This document shows positions 1 through 14,010 of a stretch of DNA of 64,000 nucleotides, piece by piece. A program made the translations under genes and the position numbers. This DNA comes from Isoetes taiwanensis (lineage: Eukaryota; Streptophyta; Lycopodiopsida; Isoetales; Isoetaceae), in the NCBI GenBank assembly GCA_021234155.1, contig JAJEKV010000073.1, positions 5,734,001-5,798,000 on the forward strand. The letters are read 5' to 3'. The notes beneath the pieces are model-generated. The model saw nothing but the letters and a program-made list of their open reading frames with translations, ran no database searches and had not been told where the DNA came from. The first letter of the stretch is position 1; the number at the start of each line of letters is the position of its first letter.

Positions 1-1327
<1,327 letters not shown>

Positions 1328-1454
1328 CCTTCCTCCAAAATTAGGAAGGCGTGGTAGGGTCCAAAATACATATAGACAAGAGGGTCCCTATGTATAGGGA
1401 CCCTCCTGCCAACTAAAATAAATTGAGCAGTGACAAGTACAAAAGAAACCAAAA

Positions 1455-2747
1455 TTACAGTGAAAGATCTAACCTGAATTTTTTCAGCTCGCACATGAAT
1501 ATATTGATGTCATATTTGAGACCAGGGAAGCTTTCATTCTTCAAAACTTTGAAGACTTTGTGCCATAGATCCTTCTTTCTGAAACCTTTAGTAGCCAATA
1601 GATCAACCAATTCTGAAATGTCCTTGGCAGCAAGAAAAGGACTACTGTGAACATATAAATATGGTTGGATCTGTGAGATAATTATATTGCATGCCATGAG
1701 GTATGGCCTACAACCATCCGCATTGATAAACTTTGAAGCTAGAAATGGCAAATTGTTCCTTTTATCAAACCTGTATGTGCGATATACACCATTATGGTGT
1801 GAAAGTATTTCAATGCTCATATTAAGAAAATCTGCCCTTTTTCCCAATAACTTATCACTACTATCATAACAGGTCTCATCCTTAATAACCAGATGATTAA
1901 GGTTATATATGGTATCACCATTATTCCCATCAACCATGCCTACATACTTTCTGATGGCGGGATTATTAACACAGAGTAAATCATCAATATACCTGAAGGT
2001 ATATTTGAAGGCAAAGCAAGATCTTTGAGATTGCCCCACCGACGTACTAGTAATAAACCTTAACTCATACCATGCCAAATAAGAATTACACCAAGCAGGG
2101 CTTGATGCAAAACCCATAGGGATTCCTTTCACCTGCTTCCAAATGCCATTATGCATAGAAAGGAAACAATTATTAAGTAGCCATTGGTTTAATCTTATGA
2201 ACAAGATTTTGTCCAACTGCTCCAAAGATTCCAGTCCCGTTTTGTCTTTCCATTCCATCATAATGCTGGAATTATCCTTCACCTTGTACCAAAGATCATA
2301 TCCTATGTTGATACTCTTTTTATACTTCCAAGTTATACAAATAATCTGTTCAATTATATCAGTAATACCATCCTCACCATTTAATGGAATGTTCTCATAG
2401 CACTTACAAATGTCAGCTACAAAGATATCATTGATTTTTGCAGGTAAATTGCATACTATCTCATAGATAGAGTTAACCACCCAGGAAGCTTTTATTTGAT
2501 TCAACATAAGAATATTACCTGCTTTGCACTTATCAAAACAAATGGTAGGCCAGTCTTCAAGTATAAGGTTAAGGCCACTGGAAATAATTGAAGCCACAAT
2601 GGAAAAGATAGTGTCGTGTGCATTTGTAATCCACCTGTATTCCTGTTTATGTGCTTTAAAAATGCCAAGTAGATACGGTAACTCATTACTAGTTATGTGA
2701 CCGTCACCAAGTAGTTCCCTGATCTCATTTCCAATCTGTAAAATCAA
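1455..2747 (-). CDS. Reverse transcriptase core, Penelope-like
   Basis: About 430 codons without a stop. From the N-terminus: [12 protein letters not shown]...RWITNA (residues 23-43) is the fingers motif with conserved K-x-HK and R-x-[13 protein letters not shown] (110-121) is motif A with catalytic Asp112. [19 protein letters not shown] (208-226) is motif B. FRYIDDLL (251-258) is motif C with the catalytic Asp pair. The rest has the thumb pattern with SQIQPYLYV. The Y-I-D-D box, GIPMG motif B and thumb suit the Penelope-like group rather than LTR or LINE enzymes. The listed start is a TTG; the frame continues upstream to about 2778, where a one-base shift joins it to the 2782-3285 segment. 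The frame closes with no endonuclease domain. A related but separate RT lineage is possible. Confidence 0.8.
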   Translation of the reverse strand: MILQIGNEIRELLGDGHITSNELPYLLGIFKAHKQEYRWITNAHDTIFSIVASIISSGLNLILEDWPTICFDKCKAGNILMLNQIKASWVVNSIYEIVCNLPAKINDIFVADICKCYENIPLNGEDGITDIIEQIICITWKYKKSINIGYDLWYKVKDNSSIMMEWKDKTGLESLEQLDKILFIRLNQWLLNNCFLSMHNGIWKQVKGIPMGFASSPAWCNSYLAWYELRFITSTSVGQSQRSCFAFKYTFRYIDDLLCVNNPAIRKYVGMVDGNNGDTIYNLNHLVIKDETCYDSSDKLLGKRADFLNMSIEILSHHNGVYRTYRFDKRNNLPFLASKFINADGCRPYLMACNIIISQIQPYLYVHSSPFLAAKDISELVDLLATKGFRKKDLWHKVFKVLKNESFPGLKYDINIFMCELKKFRLDLSL

Positions 2748-2781
2748 ATCCTCTTTCGAAATATCAAGTTTGGAGAAGTCA

Positions 2782-3285
2782 TTACTTATTCAGTCTAATG
2801 CCAACTTCATTTCTCATATGTAATGGACAAATGAAAGCAGGGTTGTTGGCTGCTTTGTCAATTCCTGACACATACAGATTAGTGGTTAGCCAATCCAAAT
2901 TTTTAACCACTGAATCATCAATCATGAGGAATTTCTTCCTATCTTCCAGATTATTGTCAATAAAATGTTTAGCAAGCCATTTAGTCTCTTTTTTGAGAGC
3001 CTTTCTACACATTTCAACTGTGTGATCATCAAAATTACATACCGTGGCTTGGTGTACACTAAAAAACTGCTCAATACAGAGCTGCATTTCATTTTTAAAC
3101 TGTTCAAGAGTAAAAGGCTGGTCTGGAATGTAGTTTAAACCAAAAGAAAACCAATTTCTGAGTCCCTTGGAGTGCACAATGTTCAAATCAGTGGTTCTAA
3201 CATGACCAGTTTTAGGATCAATAAATTTTTTTAGTCTTGGAATAGCACATGGACATGCAGGTTGTTCCATATCAACAAAAACCAT
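2782..3285 (-). CDS. N-terminal segment of the Penelope-like RT
   Basis: A 167-codon frame upstream of the RT core on the same strand and in a different frame. It holds CPC near the start, then FIDPKTGHVRTTDLNIV and GLRNWFSFGLNY. The pattern 'G-H-V-x-T-x-D-L-N-I-V ... L-R-x-x-x-x-x-G' is what I recall from the region before the fingers domain of Penelope-like RTs. A long acidic and helical stretch follows. At the 3' end, LNK then stop meets the next frame at SNDFSKLDIS, so a single inserted or lost base separates them. The 5' end overlaps another frame shift near 3285. It is probably one domain with the core, not an independent protein. Confidence 0.65.
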   Translation of the reverse strand: MVFVDMEQPACPCAIPRLKKFIDPKTGHVRTTDLNIVHSKGLRNWFSFGLNYIPDQPFTLEQFKNEMQLCIEQFFSVHQATVCNFDDHTVEMCRKALKKETKWLAKHFIDNNLEDRKKFLMIDDSVVKNLDWLTTNLYVSGIDKAANNPAFICPLHMRNEVGIRLNK

Positions 3286-3644
3286 CCTGGGTCTATAGCA
3301 AATATACTTTTGAGATTAGGGGAATATTTCCATCCAAAAATTGTATTTTCCCACATATCATAACCATCCGAACCAAAAAATCTGCATAATACTGTTTTAA
3401 AAGTACTTTTGAAACTAATCTTATCAACAGCTTTGGAAAAGTAGGAAAAGTGAACAATTTTTTTTGCTATCTTTTCTTTTTTGACCTGGATCTTGAGTCT
3501 TCCATCAATTCTTGAAGATACAAATCTTCTTTTGATCTGTTCAAATGAACCCAGTATAAGTATAAGTATAAATCGGCCGGTAAAGTTTGGGATAACCCAA
3601 AATAATAGGGCACAAAGGCCAATAAGGTTATGCCATGCATGCAC
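3286..3644 (-). pseudogene. Interrupted link between ORF1 and the RT
   Basis: The frame open from 3644 to 3231 contains a basic stretch with KIQVKKEKIAKKIVHF, then FFGSDGYDMWENTIFGWKY and SIFAIDPG, which leads into the start of the next segment at 3285 after a one-base shift. Its first 35 or so residues (3644-3540) are hydrophobic and unlike their neighbours. They could be a short insertion or an intron; a GT at the end of ORF1 and a CAG near 3548 fit loosely, but the spliced frame is not clean. No domain recognised. Confidence 0.4.
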
Positions 3645-3658
3645 AGTAAATCAGGCAA

Positions 3659-4804
3659 TCAGAATACAAAGTATAAGAAGACTGACCAGTTATTTGCAGT
3701 AGTATATGTTGTACCACTGTTCTTGGTTCTAGCATCAGCTTCAACAGCACCCATGGCGAGATTACCAGAAATAACTGTACTGGCAGCACCAGAAGAAGTA
3801 CCACTATCACATCTTGCTAACTTAGGGGGCCTCAGAATCCCACATGTTACATTGTTAGGAAGCATCTTCTTCTTATAGGATGGAGCAAATCCCATGCTAC
3901 CATTATCATGTAAATGATCAATTAAAAATTTCTTAGATCTGATTGTCTTCTCAATGATCTCGACTGCCCTTGATCTTCCAAACTCCGCTTTGAGGTTAAC
4001 ATTGACATTTTCAGCCATTTTATTTGTCATTTTGATCATAAGCTCCCTCAGTTTCAGGTACCCAATGTATGATAAAACAACACCTTTGATAGGTTCAGTA
4101 GCAAGGTAATTAGAGAGAAGTGCAAACCTCATGGGTATTTTTTCTTTTGGCCAGCAGGACTCCAGATTATTTAACATGAACCAGATCATATGGTCAAACC
4201 AAATTATGTTGTCAGGGCACTTTTCATCAGAAATCTTATCACAGTCACATTTAAAAAACGGACAGTAAGTTCTGAAAATCCTTTTGAGATAGAATTCATT
4301 TCGCTTCTCCTCAATCTTGGCCATATGGCCTTTTTGCCCAATGTATAAGTCACTACCAATCTGACATTTAGAATTTAGAACTTTGAGATCAAAGGGCAGT
4401 TTGAAATCATAGATCTTTCTGATGTGCTTTGTAAAGGATATAGCATCGGATTCAGCTTTAGAAACCTCATCTTGCTTCAGCCTGGCCAGCATAATCAAAG
4501 ACTCCTTGCTAATAGGTGCAATAACACCAAGATTTTTACTAGCCCAAATAGTTTGTCCAAACTGTTCCCCATGAATTTCAACATTCCTATATGACATAAT
4601 AGGAAACCCACCACAGTTGAAAAAGTTCAGTTCCTTGATATTATATTCATCAAGGGCATTTCTAACTTTACTGTCTTCATCTATTTCAGAATCCTTATCA
4701 ACCAAAGCAGATTCACTGTTGTTAAACAGACTACAACTGTCATCCATATCAAAAAGGCAATTATCAAGAATGACCTCACCGACTCTTATCACTAGAGACA
4801 TCAC
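3659..4804 (-). CDS. ORF1 of the Penelope-like element, unknown domain
   Basis: A 381-codon frame starting ATG (MMSLVIRV). Residues 1-60 are acidic and Ser-rich. The middle has a Cys cluster (CPFFKCDCDKISDEKCPDN) that could bind metal, followed by helical segments (WFMLNNLESCW, LRELMIKMTNKM). The C-terminus is Ser/Thr/Ala-rich low complexity. I recognise no nuclease, nucleocapsid or GIY-YIG motif with certainty. The position directly upstream of the RT, on the same strand and inside the same direct repeats, makes it part of the element. It may be the N-terminal half of a single RT polyprotein rather than a separate ORF1, since only about 120 bases with a frame change separate the two. Confidence 0.6.
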   Translation of the reverse strand: MMSLVIRVGEVILDNCLFDMDDSCSLFNNSESALVDKDSEIDEDSKVRNALDEYNIKELNFFNCGGFPIMSYRNVEIHGEQFGQTIWASKNLGVIAPISKESLIMLARLKQDEVSKAESDAISFTKHIRKIYDFKLPFDLKVLNSKCQIGSDLYIGQKGHMAKIEEKRNEFYLKRIFRTYCPFFKCDCDKISDEKCPDNIIWFDHMIWFMLNNLESCWPKEKIPMRFALLSNYLATEPIKGVVLSYIGYLKLRELMIKMTNKMAENVNVNLKAEFGRSRAVEIIEKTIRSKKFLIDHLHDNGSMGFAPSYKKKMLPNNVTCGILRPPKLARCDSGTSSGAASTVISGNLAMGAVEADARTKNSGTTYTTANNWSVFLYFVF

Positions 4805-6609
4805 CGCTTTTAGTGTTTGGAATCAAAGAGAGAGGCTTGATATTGCATTGCGCTCTCTAGAGTCAGAAGCCCTTTAATGAAGGCAAGTAGTTGATGCATA
4901 TCGATCTATCGCCACCATATGAATACCGTGCAATTTGTTATACGTGTTGACTACCGATTGTAGCAAGTATCATACTCAAAGATTTTTAAATCCGAAACCA
5001 ATTCTAACATTCCATTGAACCCAAGAAAAAGGATGGTGAGATCTCACCTTCAACAAGAGTGCTTTCCTTTGCAAATCAATAAATTGTGAATCTCCCTTTC
5101 TTTAATGCAAGCCAAAACCGCTTTAATCGCCTTTATTTGGAGCAACAATCCTCGCCGCTTCATAACCAAGATTGCCAAGTTCAGATACCAACCCGGCCTC
5201 ATATCCAACTCATTCGATAGTTGGTCTGCGGTAATCAAGCTTCCGAAATGTTGAAAATTTTCTTTGAGCACCCTCCGAATAATATATATTAGTAAAATAA
5301 TCATAATAAATCAAAATTCCTAAATGTTCCTAAATATTCCCTAGGGCCCACACTAGTAAAACCAAGGATTTGAAATCGGGTATATATACTTGGCTTAGAC
5401 CAATCCTATTAACCAGCCTTAAACATCCATATTTAACCTTACTAACTAAAAGGATTAAATAGGACTAATCAAACCCCAAAAGGGGAGGCCCTAGAGAATA
5501 TTATAAGAAAATATACTAGTTAAAACAAAGGTTGAGAATGAACATAGACTATAAATGTAATAAAATATAATAGTAAAAAAATATTCATGTATTACAATAG
5601 TATTTAACCAAAGAACTATACATGATTGTTTAGATATTTACCAAATCATCCAATATAAATAGTACCAGGTTTTGCAATACTTACCAAAGGTAATTTTAAA
5701 AGAAATAAACAAGTTCTGTTCATAAACCATGCATTCCACAAGAATTCAACATGCCAATGACCACAAAGCTTGGGAGAAGGAGTTCTGGTTACCCGCAAAA
5801 AAAAGCATACATTAGCCTAAGAAGGGTAATAATGCCTATGCTAGCAGTGTAAGCTATGAACAACCTTTGGCCTTTCGCCCTTTTACCCAAAAATTAAGAA
5901 TATAATAAGAACAAATTAACATGTGTGATGTAAATATATCACCGCTTTAAAAACGTAAGGATCATATTGGAGAAACTAATCTAAACTATGGTATTTTAAA
6001 ACAAGAAGATGCATTTTCAGCCAAGTATACTAGTCTCCCACGTAATACCTATGTACAATAAATGGATCATCCGTAAACCTGCTTTCTAAAGACCGTAATA
6101 AAGTGAAAAAATACTCACCAAGAAATGGAAATGGTCAGCCTAAGCTACGTAAAGTTACGATATGCTTATTCATGGTTAACAAATTCAACGCTCATATGCC
6201 CGTGTCACCTTACGTGATTTAAAACTAACAACCTACCACACAATTCGATCATTTGCATTAAGCATCGACAAGCTTTTTACTAAGGTGACCAGATTTATGT
6301 TATTCAGTAAATAAAGGCAAACTGTCATCATAAAATCTCTTGACTTATATGTTATGTAGTATTAGTAAGCCCATGCAAAAATAATGGTAAATCATGCAGT
6401 TTAATAAAAGAAATGTAACTCTCTCAATACTTCAAACTTTCCTAAACCAAGAATAAGCATACCGAACATAGAATAGAGATTTAAGTAATTTTATCGATCA
6501 TGAGCCTATACAAATTATCAATTATGTTAGACCTGATTGGGAGAGATATCATCATCTATATCCTCATCGTCTTCAGATATTGAGAGTGCCACCCTTTCGA
6601 TGTTGCTGT
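4805..6609. other. AT-rich 5' flank of the retroelement, no gene seen
   Basis: This 1.8 kb lies between ORF1 and the second copy of repeat R. One 84-codon minus-strand frame (5050-5304) matches nothing I know. No tandem repeat, tRNA or hairpin is evident. By position it would be the 5' untranslated region of the element. Confidence 0.5.
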
Positions 6610-7922
<1,313 letters not shown>

Positions 7923-7947
7923 ATCCTGAATTGGCCATTCATGAATA

Positions 7948-8612
7948 GCTCCAACGTGCCACCTACGATGCACCACATGATTCACCACATGATTCACCAA
8001 ATGCACCACATGATTCACCACATGCACCATTTGCATCACCAAACATGTTGGTCAATGAAAGTCAAATATGTAACAAAGGTCATGTAAAGGCTCAAGCATG
8101 CCAAGGTGGCTCAAATATGCCACCTAGGCTCAACATGCCAAGGTGGCTCAAACATGCCACGTAAGCTCCAACATGCCACCAACGATGCACCACATGATTC
8201 ACCACATGATTCACCAAATGCACCTCATGATTCACCACATGCACCATTTGCATCACCAAACATGTTGGTCAATGAAAGTCAAACATGTAACAAAGGTCAT
8301 GTAAAGGCTCAAGCATGCCAAGGTGGCTCAAATATGCCACCTAGGCTCCAACATGCCAAGGTGGCTCAAACATGCCACGTAAGCTCCAACATGCCACCTA
8401 CGATGCACCACATGATTCACCAAATACACCTCATGATTCACCACATGCACCATTTGCATCACCAAACATGTTGGTCAATGAAAGTCAAACATGCCACGTA
8501 AGCTCCAACATGCCACCTACGATTCACCACATGATTCACCACATGGTTCACCAAATGCACCACATGATTCACCACATGCACCATTTGCATCACCACATCT
8601 ATCACGACATGT
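7948..8612. repeat. Minisatellite, about 218-bp unit with CACCACATGATT subrepeats
   Basis: Units begin at GCTCCAAC(A/G)TGCCACC at 7948, 8165, 8383 and 8502. The first two are 217 and 218 bp; the third is shortened to 119 bp and the fourth is partial. Each unit contains a nested run of CACCACATGATT/CACCAAATGCAC dodecamers and a pair of CAAGGTGGCTCAAA blocks. All six frames read through parts of it as His/Met-rich low complexity, so the apparent ORFs here are not genes. Confidence 0.93.
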
Positions 8613-9897
8613 AACACCACATTGTCATGAATCTTTGAATACATCAATTTCTTCCGAGATTTGAACTCCACCGTAGTGTTGCTCGTCGTCACCCGAAAGT
8701 CTATTGTATACAATAGTATACAACAATGTACATTAGAGTGTCAATGAAAGAATAGGTTACAAGAATAACCTCTTTGGTTACAATAATACAAACATGTGAT
8801 TACAAGTAAAGATCTATTGATCCGTCAACCTCAACTTCATTACTACAAAGAATCGTGCTTCACAACATCAATCATCATTCTCGCGTGTCCAACAAAAAGA
8901 ACTAGAAATTGGTACACCCCGCAGAACAAACATATCAGGCCTCACATTGGATGAGTAATACCTTCAAATTTACGAACTCACCTTGCATTGGGATAGTATG
9001 TCCAAGTCTCGCATTATCGCAGCCACAACTTTCTTTACGAAAGACACATATAGCAGACCACACCCACCAAAGAATCGACCGAGTGGGGAACTTGTAATTT
9101 TCTTGTGGCGCAGCTTTATGGTGCTTGGGAATTTTGTGTTTGCATCCTCAACAAAACTCATGACAGTTCTCCTGAGAGCCCTTGTACATTTCTAGGTCAC
9201 AAAATGGTACACACCGGCCGACACTTAACCGGGTCGACCTCCAAGACCTACAATGACATACACCGCCCGCCTGTCGCTGATAACATGCCGGGCGTAATGG
9301 TACATTCCGAAATTGCAAGTTGAGGGTGCAACAATTTGTCCTTTGAAGCAAGCTCGCTCGACAAGAAATGTAAATGAGCGGATCCATGAAATGGAACCTC
9401 TCGCTCCATGTCATGCTTGATGCGTAATTGGTGCATACACCGCCAAAGTCCAAGGTCCGGTAAAACAAGATGATTTAAGAAACAAATGTAAGACTTCAAA
9501 TCGAAGTTGTTTATATTAAATTACTAACCTCATGAAGAAATGGACTATCCTCACAACCGAACCAATCCCTACTTTTCTCCAATATTCTCGATTGCCTCTT
9601 GATCAAGCACAAGAGGCTCCTCGGCTGTCCTTTAAACACTTCAAGTGGCAAGTGTTCTAGTCGGATGTGCGCCTAACACCGGGCAGCCCTCGTGGCCGGT
9701 GGTGTAAGTTTACATTCAAAGAAATGGAAGATCATTGAAAACCTTGAGGAACATTGAAATAGCCAAGAAATGAACAATTGAAGTAAAACTTTGTTTATAT
9801 TAAAAAGTCAAGAGAGGTTACATCATATACACAATAATACTATTTCTAGGCTTTAGTTCTATGTTTTTTCATCATATTAATACAAATTTGACTCTCG
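8613..9897. other. No gene recognised
   Basis: Several short overlapping frames occur on both strands between 8900 and 9500, none with a family signature or splice-bounded exon that I can support. No repeat structure is evident. Confidence 0.5.
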
Positions 9898-10980
9898 TCA
9901 AATATATTCAAAGATTTTGTTGCTTTCGACATAACTTTGCACATTCCCCGCCTTCAAAGAACCCCCTCAAGCCAAACCTTTAGATCATTCATGAGGAAAT
10001 TGCCATCTACTCGCCGTGGCTCCAAATTGCTTGGACAGATCATGGTGTTTGGCATTGAGGTACCCTTTGTATCTCATTTGTCATCAATGAGAAGCACGTT
10101 CTTTTTGTGAAACCCGAAATTGTCGAGACCTTTTTCGTGTGCTTCAAAAAATTGGCTTTTTATCAAAATAAATTTGTGTTGGTACAAAGGATCCCGACTC
10201 CATATGAACTTGAATTTGTCCTTGTGTTTCATCAATGCTCCCTTAACTATGACTCTCAAGTTTTGAGCCCGCAGTCGGACCAAAGTGCTATATGAAAATT
10301 CGGATCATCTAATCTATGAACTCGCCCACCGGGTCTAGTTACTACCCACTTGGTTCTCGTTATGTGTGATCAACTTAACATCATCTTCTTTGGCAAAGTG
10401 GGTATGGACTCACTTTGTCATAGCTTCTACCCAACTCCATTGTAGTAAAAACAAGCAGATTGGGCTTAACCTTGTAGTCTTCTCGCATGGACAGAGTTGG
10501 TGCAGGCTGGAAACTTCGCTTCAAAGATTTCTTGGTGCGTGGCGGAAACTTCGCGCTTCAACATCTATTCGCAAGGGGATGGAAACTTCGCTTCGTAATG
10601 TCTTGGAGGTGTCTTTTGCTTGGAATTCTCGCTCTTGCTTTTTCTCCGAGACACTTCCACCGCAAAAATTTAACGTATTCGTGAACTATATGGGTCAAAT
10701 TAAAAAGAAGACAGCACAAAAGGTTGGAAGTTACCTTGTGACTTACATTCACGAAACGATTTGTTCGGATCATAACCCCGATGCACCCGAGGCGATTGGT
10801 GTGGAGCATGACTTAATGCATCCGCTGATCCGCGCATTCTTGTCCAGCTTGAGCACCTAATCGGAGCTTGACTTGATGCACCTACCGATTTGTTGACATC
10901 TACCGATTTGTCCGACTTCCCCGTAACCTGATGCATCTTCCGACGGTTTGCCCGAAGTTTCTATCTCAGGTCTAATGCTT
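9898..10980 (-). pseudogene. FCP1/NIF-domain (CTD phosphatase-like) pseudogene
   Basis: Minus-strand reading gives, in order, a Lys/Arg/Ser/Pro-rich stretch (10860-10480), PNLLVF (about 10450), TRPGGRVHRL (10320), HIALWSD (10285), KFKFIWSRDPLYQHK (10200-10160), NVLLIDD (10085), PNTMICP (10050), LKVWLEGVL (9975) and VQSYVESNKIFEYI with a stop at 9898. The RPG, alWS, fiWsrD, vLLIDDs, NtmicP and lkxWLegL series is the order of the FCP1/NIF homology (HAD) domain. The nucleophile DxDxT motif is not recognisable where expected. A stop follows LIDDK and at least three frame changes occur, so no intact enzyme can be made. Plant relatives are nuclear Ser/Thr phosphatase-like proteins. Family confidence is moderate; the precise subfamily is unknown. 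Confidence 0.65.
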
Positions 10981-11337
10981 TCAAGGGGTGCGAAAGTGTC
11001 TTGTCCCCTAACCCACCACATTGTACATCTATATCTACAAAGTAGGGATGAAGAAGTAAGCTACATATCCCAATTGCATCAAACAAGACTTGGTTACCTT
11101 TGAGGGTAGAAAATAATTCCCTTTTGGTGTGCTAGATGGACTCACATAGTCATTGCCACCAAGATGAACAAGCTAGGACCTGAATTAGTAAATCCGCACC
11201 ATGCTCGCAAAACCCGAATTGAATCACAATTGATTGTAACTATGCTTTGGTTTTTAACTAAGTTCCGACTTTTTTATTCTTTTTTACGATGTTCCTATTT
11301 TTATATATCTAAAGTGTCCTCTAAAATGAGCGAAATG
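10981..11337. other. No gene recognised
   Basis: Mixed sequence upstream of the NIF pseudogene on the minus strand. A promoter or 5' exon of that pseudogene could lie here but none is visible. Confidence 0.4.
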
Positions 11338-11560
11338 ATCTCATCCTGTGGGCACTTTAGATACACAAAACAGAGAAGCAAAAGAGACTAAGCCACCAGA
11401 TCTTGTTTTATGCCCAAGCTTACTCCCTTTCGAAGTTTCCTCGTTGAGGTATCTAATTCGCCACCGAGTGAGCCGGCGTCATCCTAGGGGGCAAATTAGA
11501 TACGATAAACAAAAAACGGCGGAGACTAAGCCGCTTACTTCTTTTCGAAGCTACCTATAA
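11338..11560. repeat. Degenerate tandem repeat, about 138-bp unit
   Basis: TCATCCT..GGCA..TTAGATAC is followed by GAGACTAAGCC and TTAC..CTTTTCGAAG, at 11340-11435 and again at 11478-11550. The two units are only roughly 75 percent alike by eye. No coding is apparent. Confidence 0.6.
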
Positions 11561-12317
11561 GTGCTCACCGTAAGTGCCTCAAGAGTTTGAAGTTGCTTTT
11601 GATCCTCCCTACTCACACCTAAGGCTTGTACCCATGTCAGAGAAAATTCATGACAACAATTCTCAATGCAATGTTGATTACAACTCGCAAAGTGAACGCA
11701 AATTTGTCAATGAGAATACAATTATACTAAGCACTTCAGAAATTTTGTTATGAAGTACCTCAAGAGGCCGAAAGCGTACATGGAAGATGGTATTGGTGAT
11801 CGTGATTCAAAGAATCAAAGTTGGTAGTGGTTTCCCCATCCACCGGAGAATCTTGCCACGTAATGGACAACCACTACCATAATCTTCAGCCTTATCAAGG
11901 TCCGGAAGTAGTGGATCCAAGACAAATAAAGGAAGACGGTCCCTGCAAGACGTAAACCTCTAAACCTTGGTTCCAAAGACTTTCAATGTCAAGTGTTTCG
12001 CTTCCCCGGCCGATGCCAGATTAAGCTCCCCGATTTTTGTCCGCTCAAGTTCGTAATAGTTCCTTCACCACCTCTCATCTTGGCATATAGCCCTAATACC
12101 GCCTCGCACGACTTGGTTTATCCTTAATCATTCCTTCCCATTTTTAAATCTTTATTCATCTTCTCATTCGAACTCAAGTTGTCGAACCTTCATTTGTAGC
12201 ACATGCAGCTTTGATCACAAGTTTGCAACCTTGCCTTTACATCAATCACTTCGATCTTGTAGAGTTGATCCATTCTCCCAAAGGTCCCGTTGAATTCATC
12301 CGAAAGTAATCCAAGGT
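11561..12317. other. No gene recognised
   Basis: No family signature on either strand. A few 20-30-codon open stretches on the minus strand near 11900-12120 look protein-like but lead to nothing I can name. Confidence 0.4.
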
Positions 12318-12830
12318 TAGTACCACATGACACAACAGCACCACTTTACACACCACAAATTCCATCATGACAAACTTTGCACCACAAATGGCGCCATATT
12401 CACCACATGTGGTGGGCATGTGGCACCAAACCGGTGCCACATGCCACACCACATATGGCACCACAATGCACCCAAGGCACCACATATGGCAATCCATTAC
12501 TTCACCACAAATGGCGCAAAGACACCACATGTGGTGCAAAATGTGGATCCATAGTGGTGCCACATTAGACACCATTTGTGGCACCACAATGCACGTAAGG
12601 CACCACATCCCAAGCAGGCATTCACCACCCCATATGTGGCGTGAGCGTGGTGCAATATTTAGCGCAGCTAGCTTGGCACCACATATGGCGCATAATCCAC
12701 CATTCACAAGTATCACCATATCTAACATCACATATGACACTAGGTATAGAAACATATGGAAGCCAATTCACTATTCGTGATAAGGTACCACGCTTGGTAC
12801 TATATGTGACACTACATATGCTATAAACTA
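12318..12830. repeat. CACCACATATGGC repeat array with palindromic cores
   Basis: Dense imperfect repeats of CACCACA(A/T)ATGGCRC, present on both strands, with palindromes such as CACCACATGTGGTG near 12400 and 12525. All six frames are open in parts because of the biased composition. The His/Met/Pro-rich ORFs on both strands are artefacts of the array. It shares the CACCACAT core with the minisatellite at 7948-8612. Confidence 0.8.
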
Positions 12831-13172
12831 CATTATTAACATATAACTGCACCATATGACCGCCCCTGTAACACATTTGAGCTACATACTACATCGTGAA
12901 CTGAAATTATCCACCACAACTCAAACTAGCAAAGACAAATTTCCTACACATAACTTACAACACACCCAAATGAAGAAGTAAGTGGTGTACCCGATTGTTC
13001 AAGCTTGCTAGACCTTGCTGGAAAATAACAGTTCAATATTAAATTGCATCATATGGTGGTTCCGTAAGAAGAGGGTTGAAAAGTACCTATTTTTTCAAAG
13101 ATTTTCTCCCGAGATTCTTCTTACAGCTTGAGGAGGCTTGAATTGGGCCTAGTCATTTCAAGAGAGGAAGCA

Positions 13173-13700
13173 TCATCTCAGGGCAGTGTTGCTCGCTTCC
13201 TCACTATTTGAAATGATTGCATGCTTCCTCTTACGCTGGGACTGAGAGGCTTCGCACCCTTTTTCTTTAATCAAGCTGCCGAAACTCAACCAATTTATTT
13301 CTTTTCCTTTTGTGTGAAGGTAATACGCAATGTTGCCATAGTCCAGGAGGCCATGCCTCCCTGTGCACACTTCCCCGCCTGTTTTTTTGTAAAGGCACAT
13401 ATATTCATTATACCTCTCCTTGCTCATATTCTTCAACCCGCATGATGAAACAAAACAATATTCTAAACAATGAGAATCATGGGCATCCCCCGAATCTAGA
13501 ATGCAACCCACATGTAAGTGGATTTTCCTAATACTTTCGGTCCCCAAACAGACTCGATTTCTTCTTGTGTGGCGTAATGCTTTTCTTGCCTGTACATTTC
13601 CTTGTAGGTGTATCCCGTGGCATTCAAGTCCAGTATGATCAGAGCCATTTCGTGATCGATCTTCTTGCCAGAAATCAGAAATGGTCTTGCCGGATTAAGG
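13173..13700 (-). pseudogene. Unidentified protein C-terminus, one frameshift
   Basis: Minus-strand frame from about 13690 reads LNPARPFLISGKKIDHEMAL, then GYTYKEMYRQEKHYATQEE and VWGPKVLGKSTYMWVAF. It shifts frame near 13505 and continues as LDSGDAHDSHCLEYCFV, LYKKTGGEVCTGRHGLLDYG and GKEINWLSFGS. A basic tail with QRKRKH follows, then a stop at 13173. Sense composition on both sides of one frame change over about 170 codons argues for a real protein end. The RKRKH cluster could be a nuclear localisation signal. I do not recognise the family. The upstream edge meets a 67-bp tandem duplication and an in-frame stop, so any N-terminal part lies in another exon or is lost. Confidence 0.5.
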
Positions 13701-13798
13701 GAGCGTGATCAGAGTTTTTGAGGGAAAATGAAAATTCAGAATCAGAAATGGTCTTGCCGGATTAAGGGAGCGTGATCAGAGTTTTTGAGGGAAAATGA
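13673..13798. repeat. 67-bp perfect tandem duplication
   Basis: AATCAGAAATGGTCTTGCCG and the following bases to GGGAAAATGA occur at 13673-13730 and again, identical, from 13740. The period is 67 bp. It starts at the 5' edge of the unidentified coding remnant, so one edge of that remnant is itself duplicated. The complete identity suggests a recent event or an assembly slip. Confidence 0.9.
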
Positions 13799-14010
13799 TC
13801 GTGTACGTTGCTGAATAAGCCTGAATAAGACTGAAAGGACAAAATTTTGAATAAGTAATCATGTGTATTTTTGAAAAAATAACTCCCTCTCCCACTACAA
13901 ATTCGGTAGTTCCCACCACACTTAGCACCCAAAAATGTGGTGCTAAAATGCACGTTTTTGTTCCCCTACAACATGCTTTCACCCCTTATGACCAATAAAC
14001 ATTCATTATA

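Noticed and set aside
12246-12780. Long ORFs on both strands rich in His, Met and Cys
   Set aside because: Composition artefacts of the self-complementary CACCACATATGG array.
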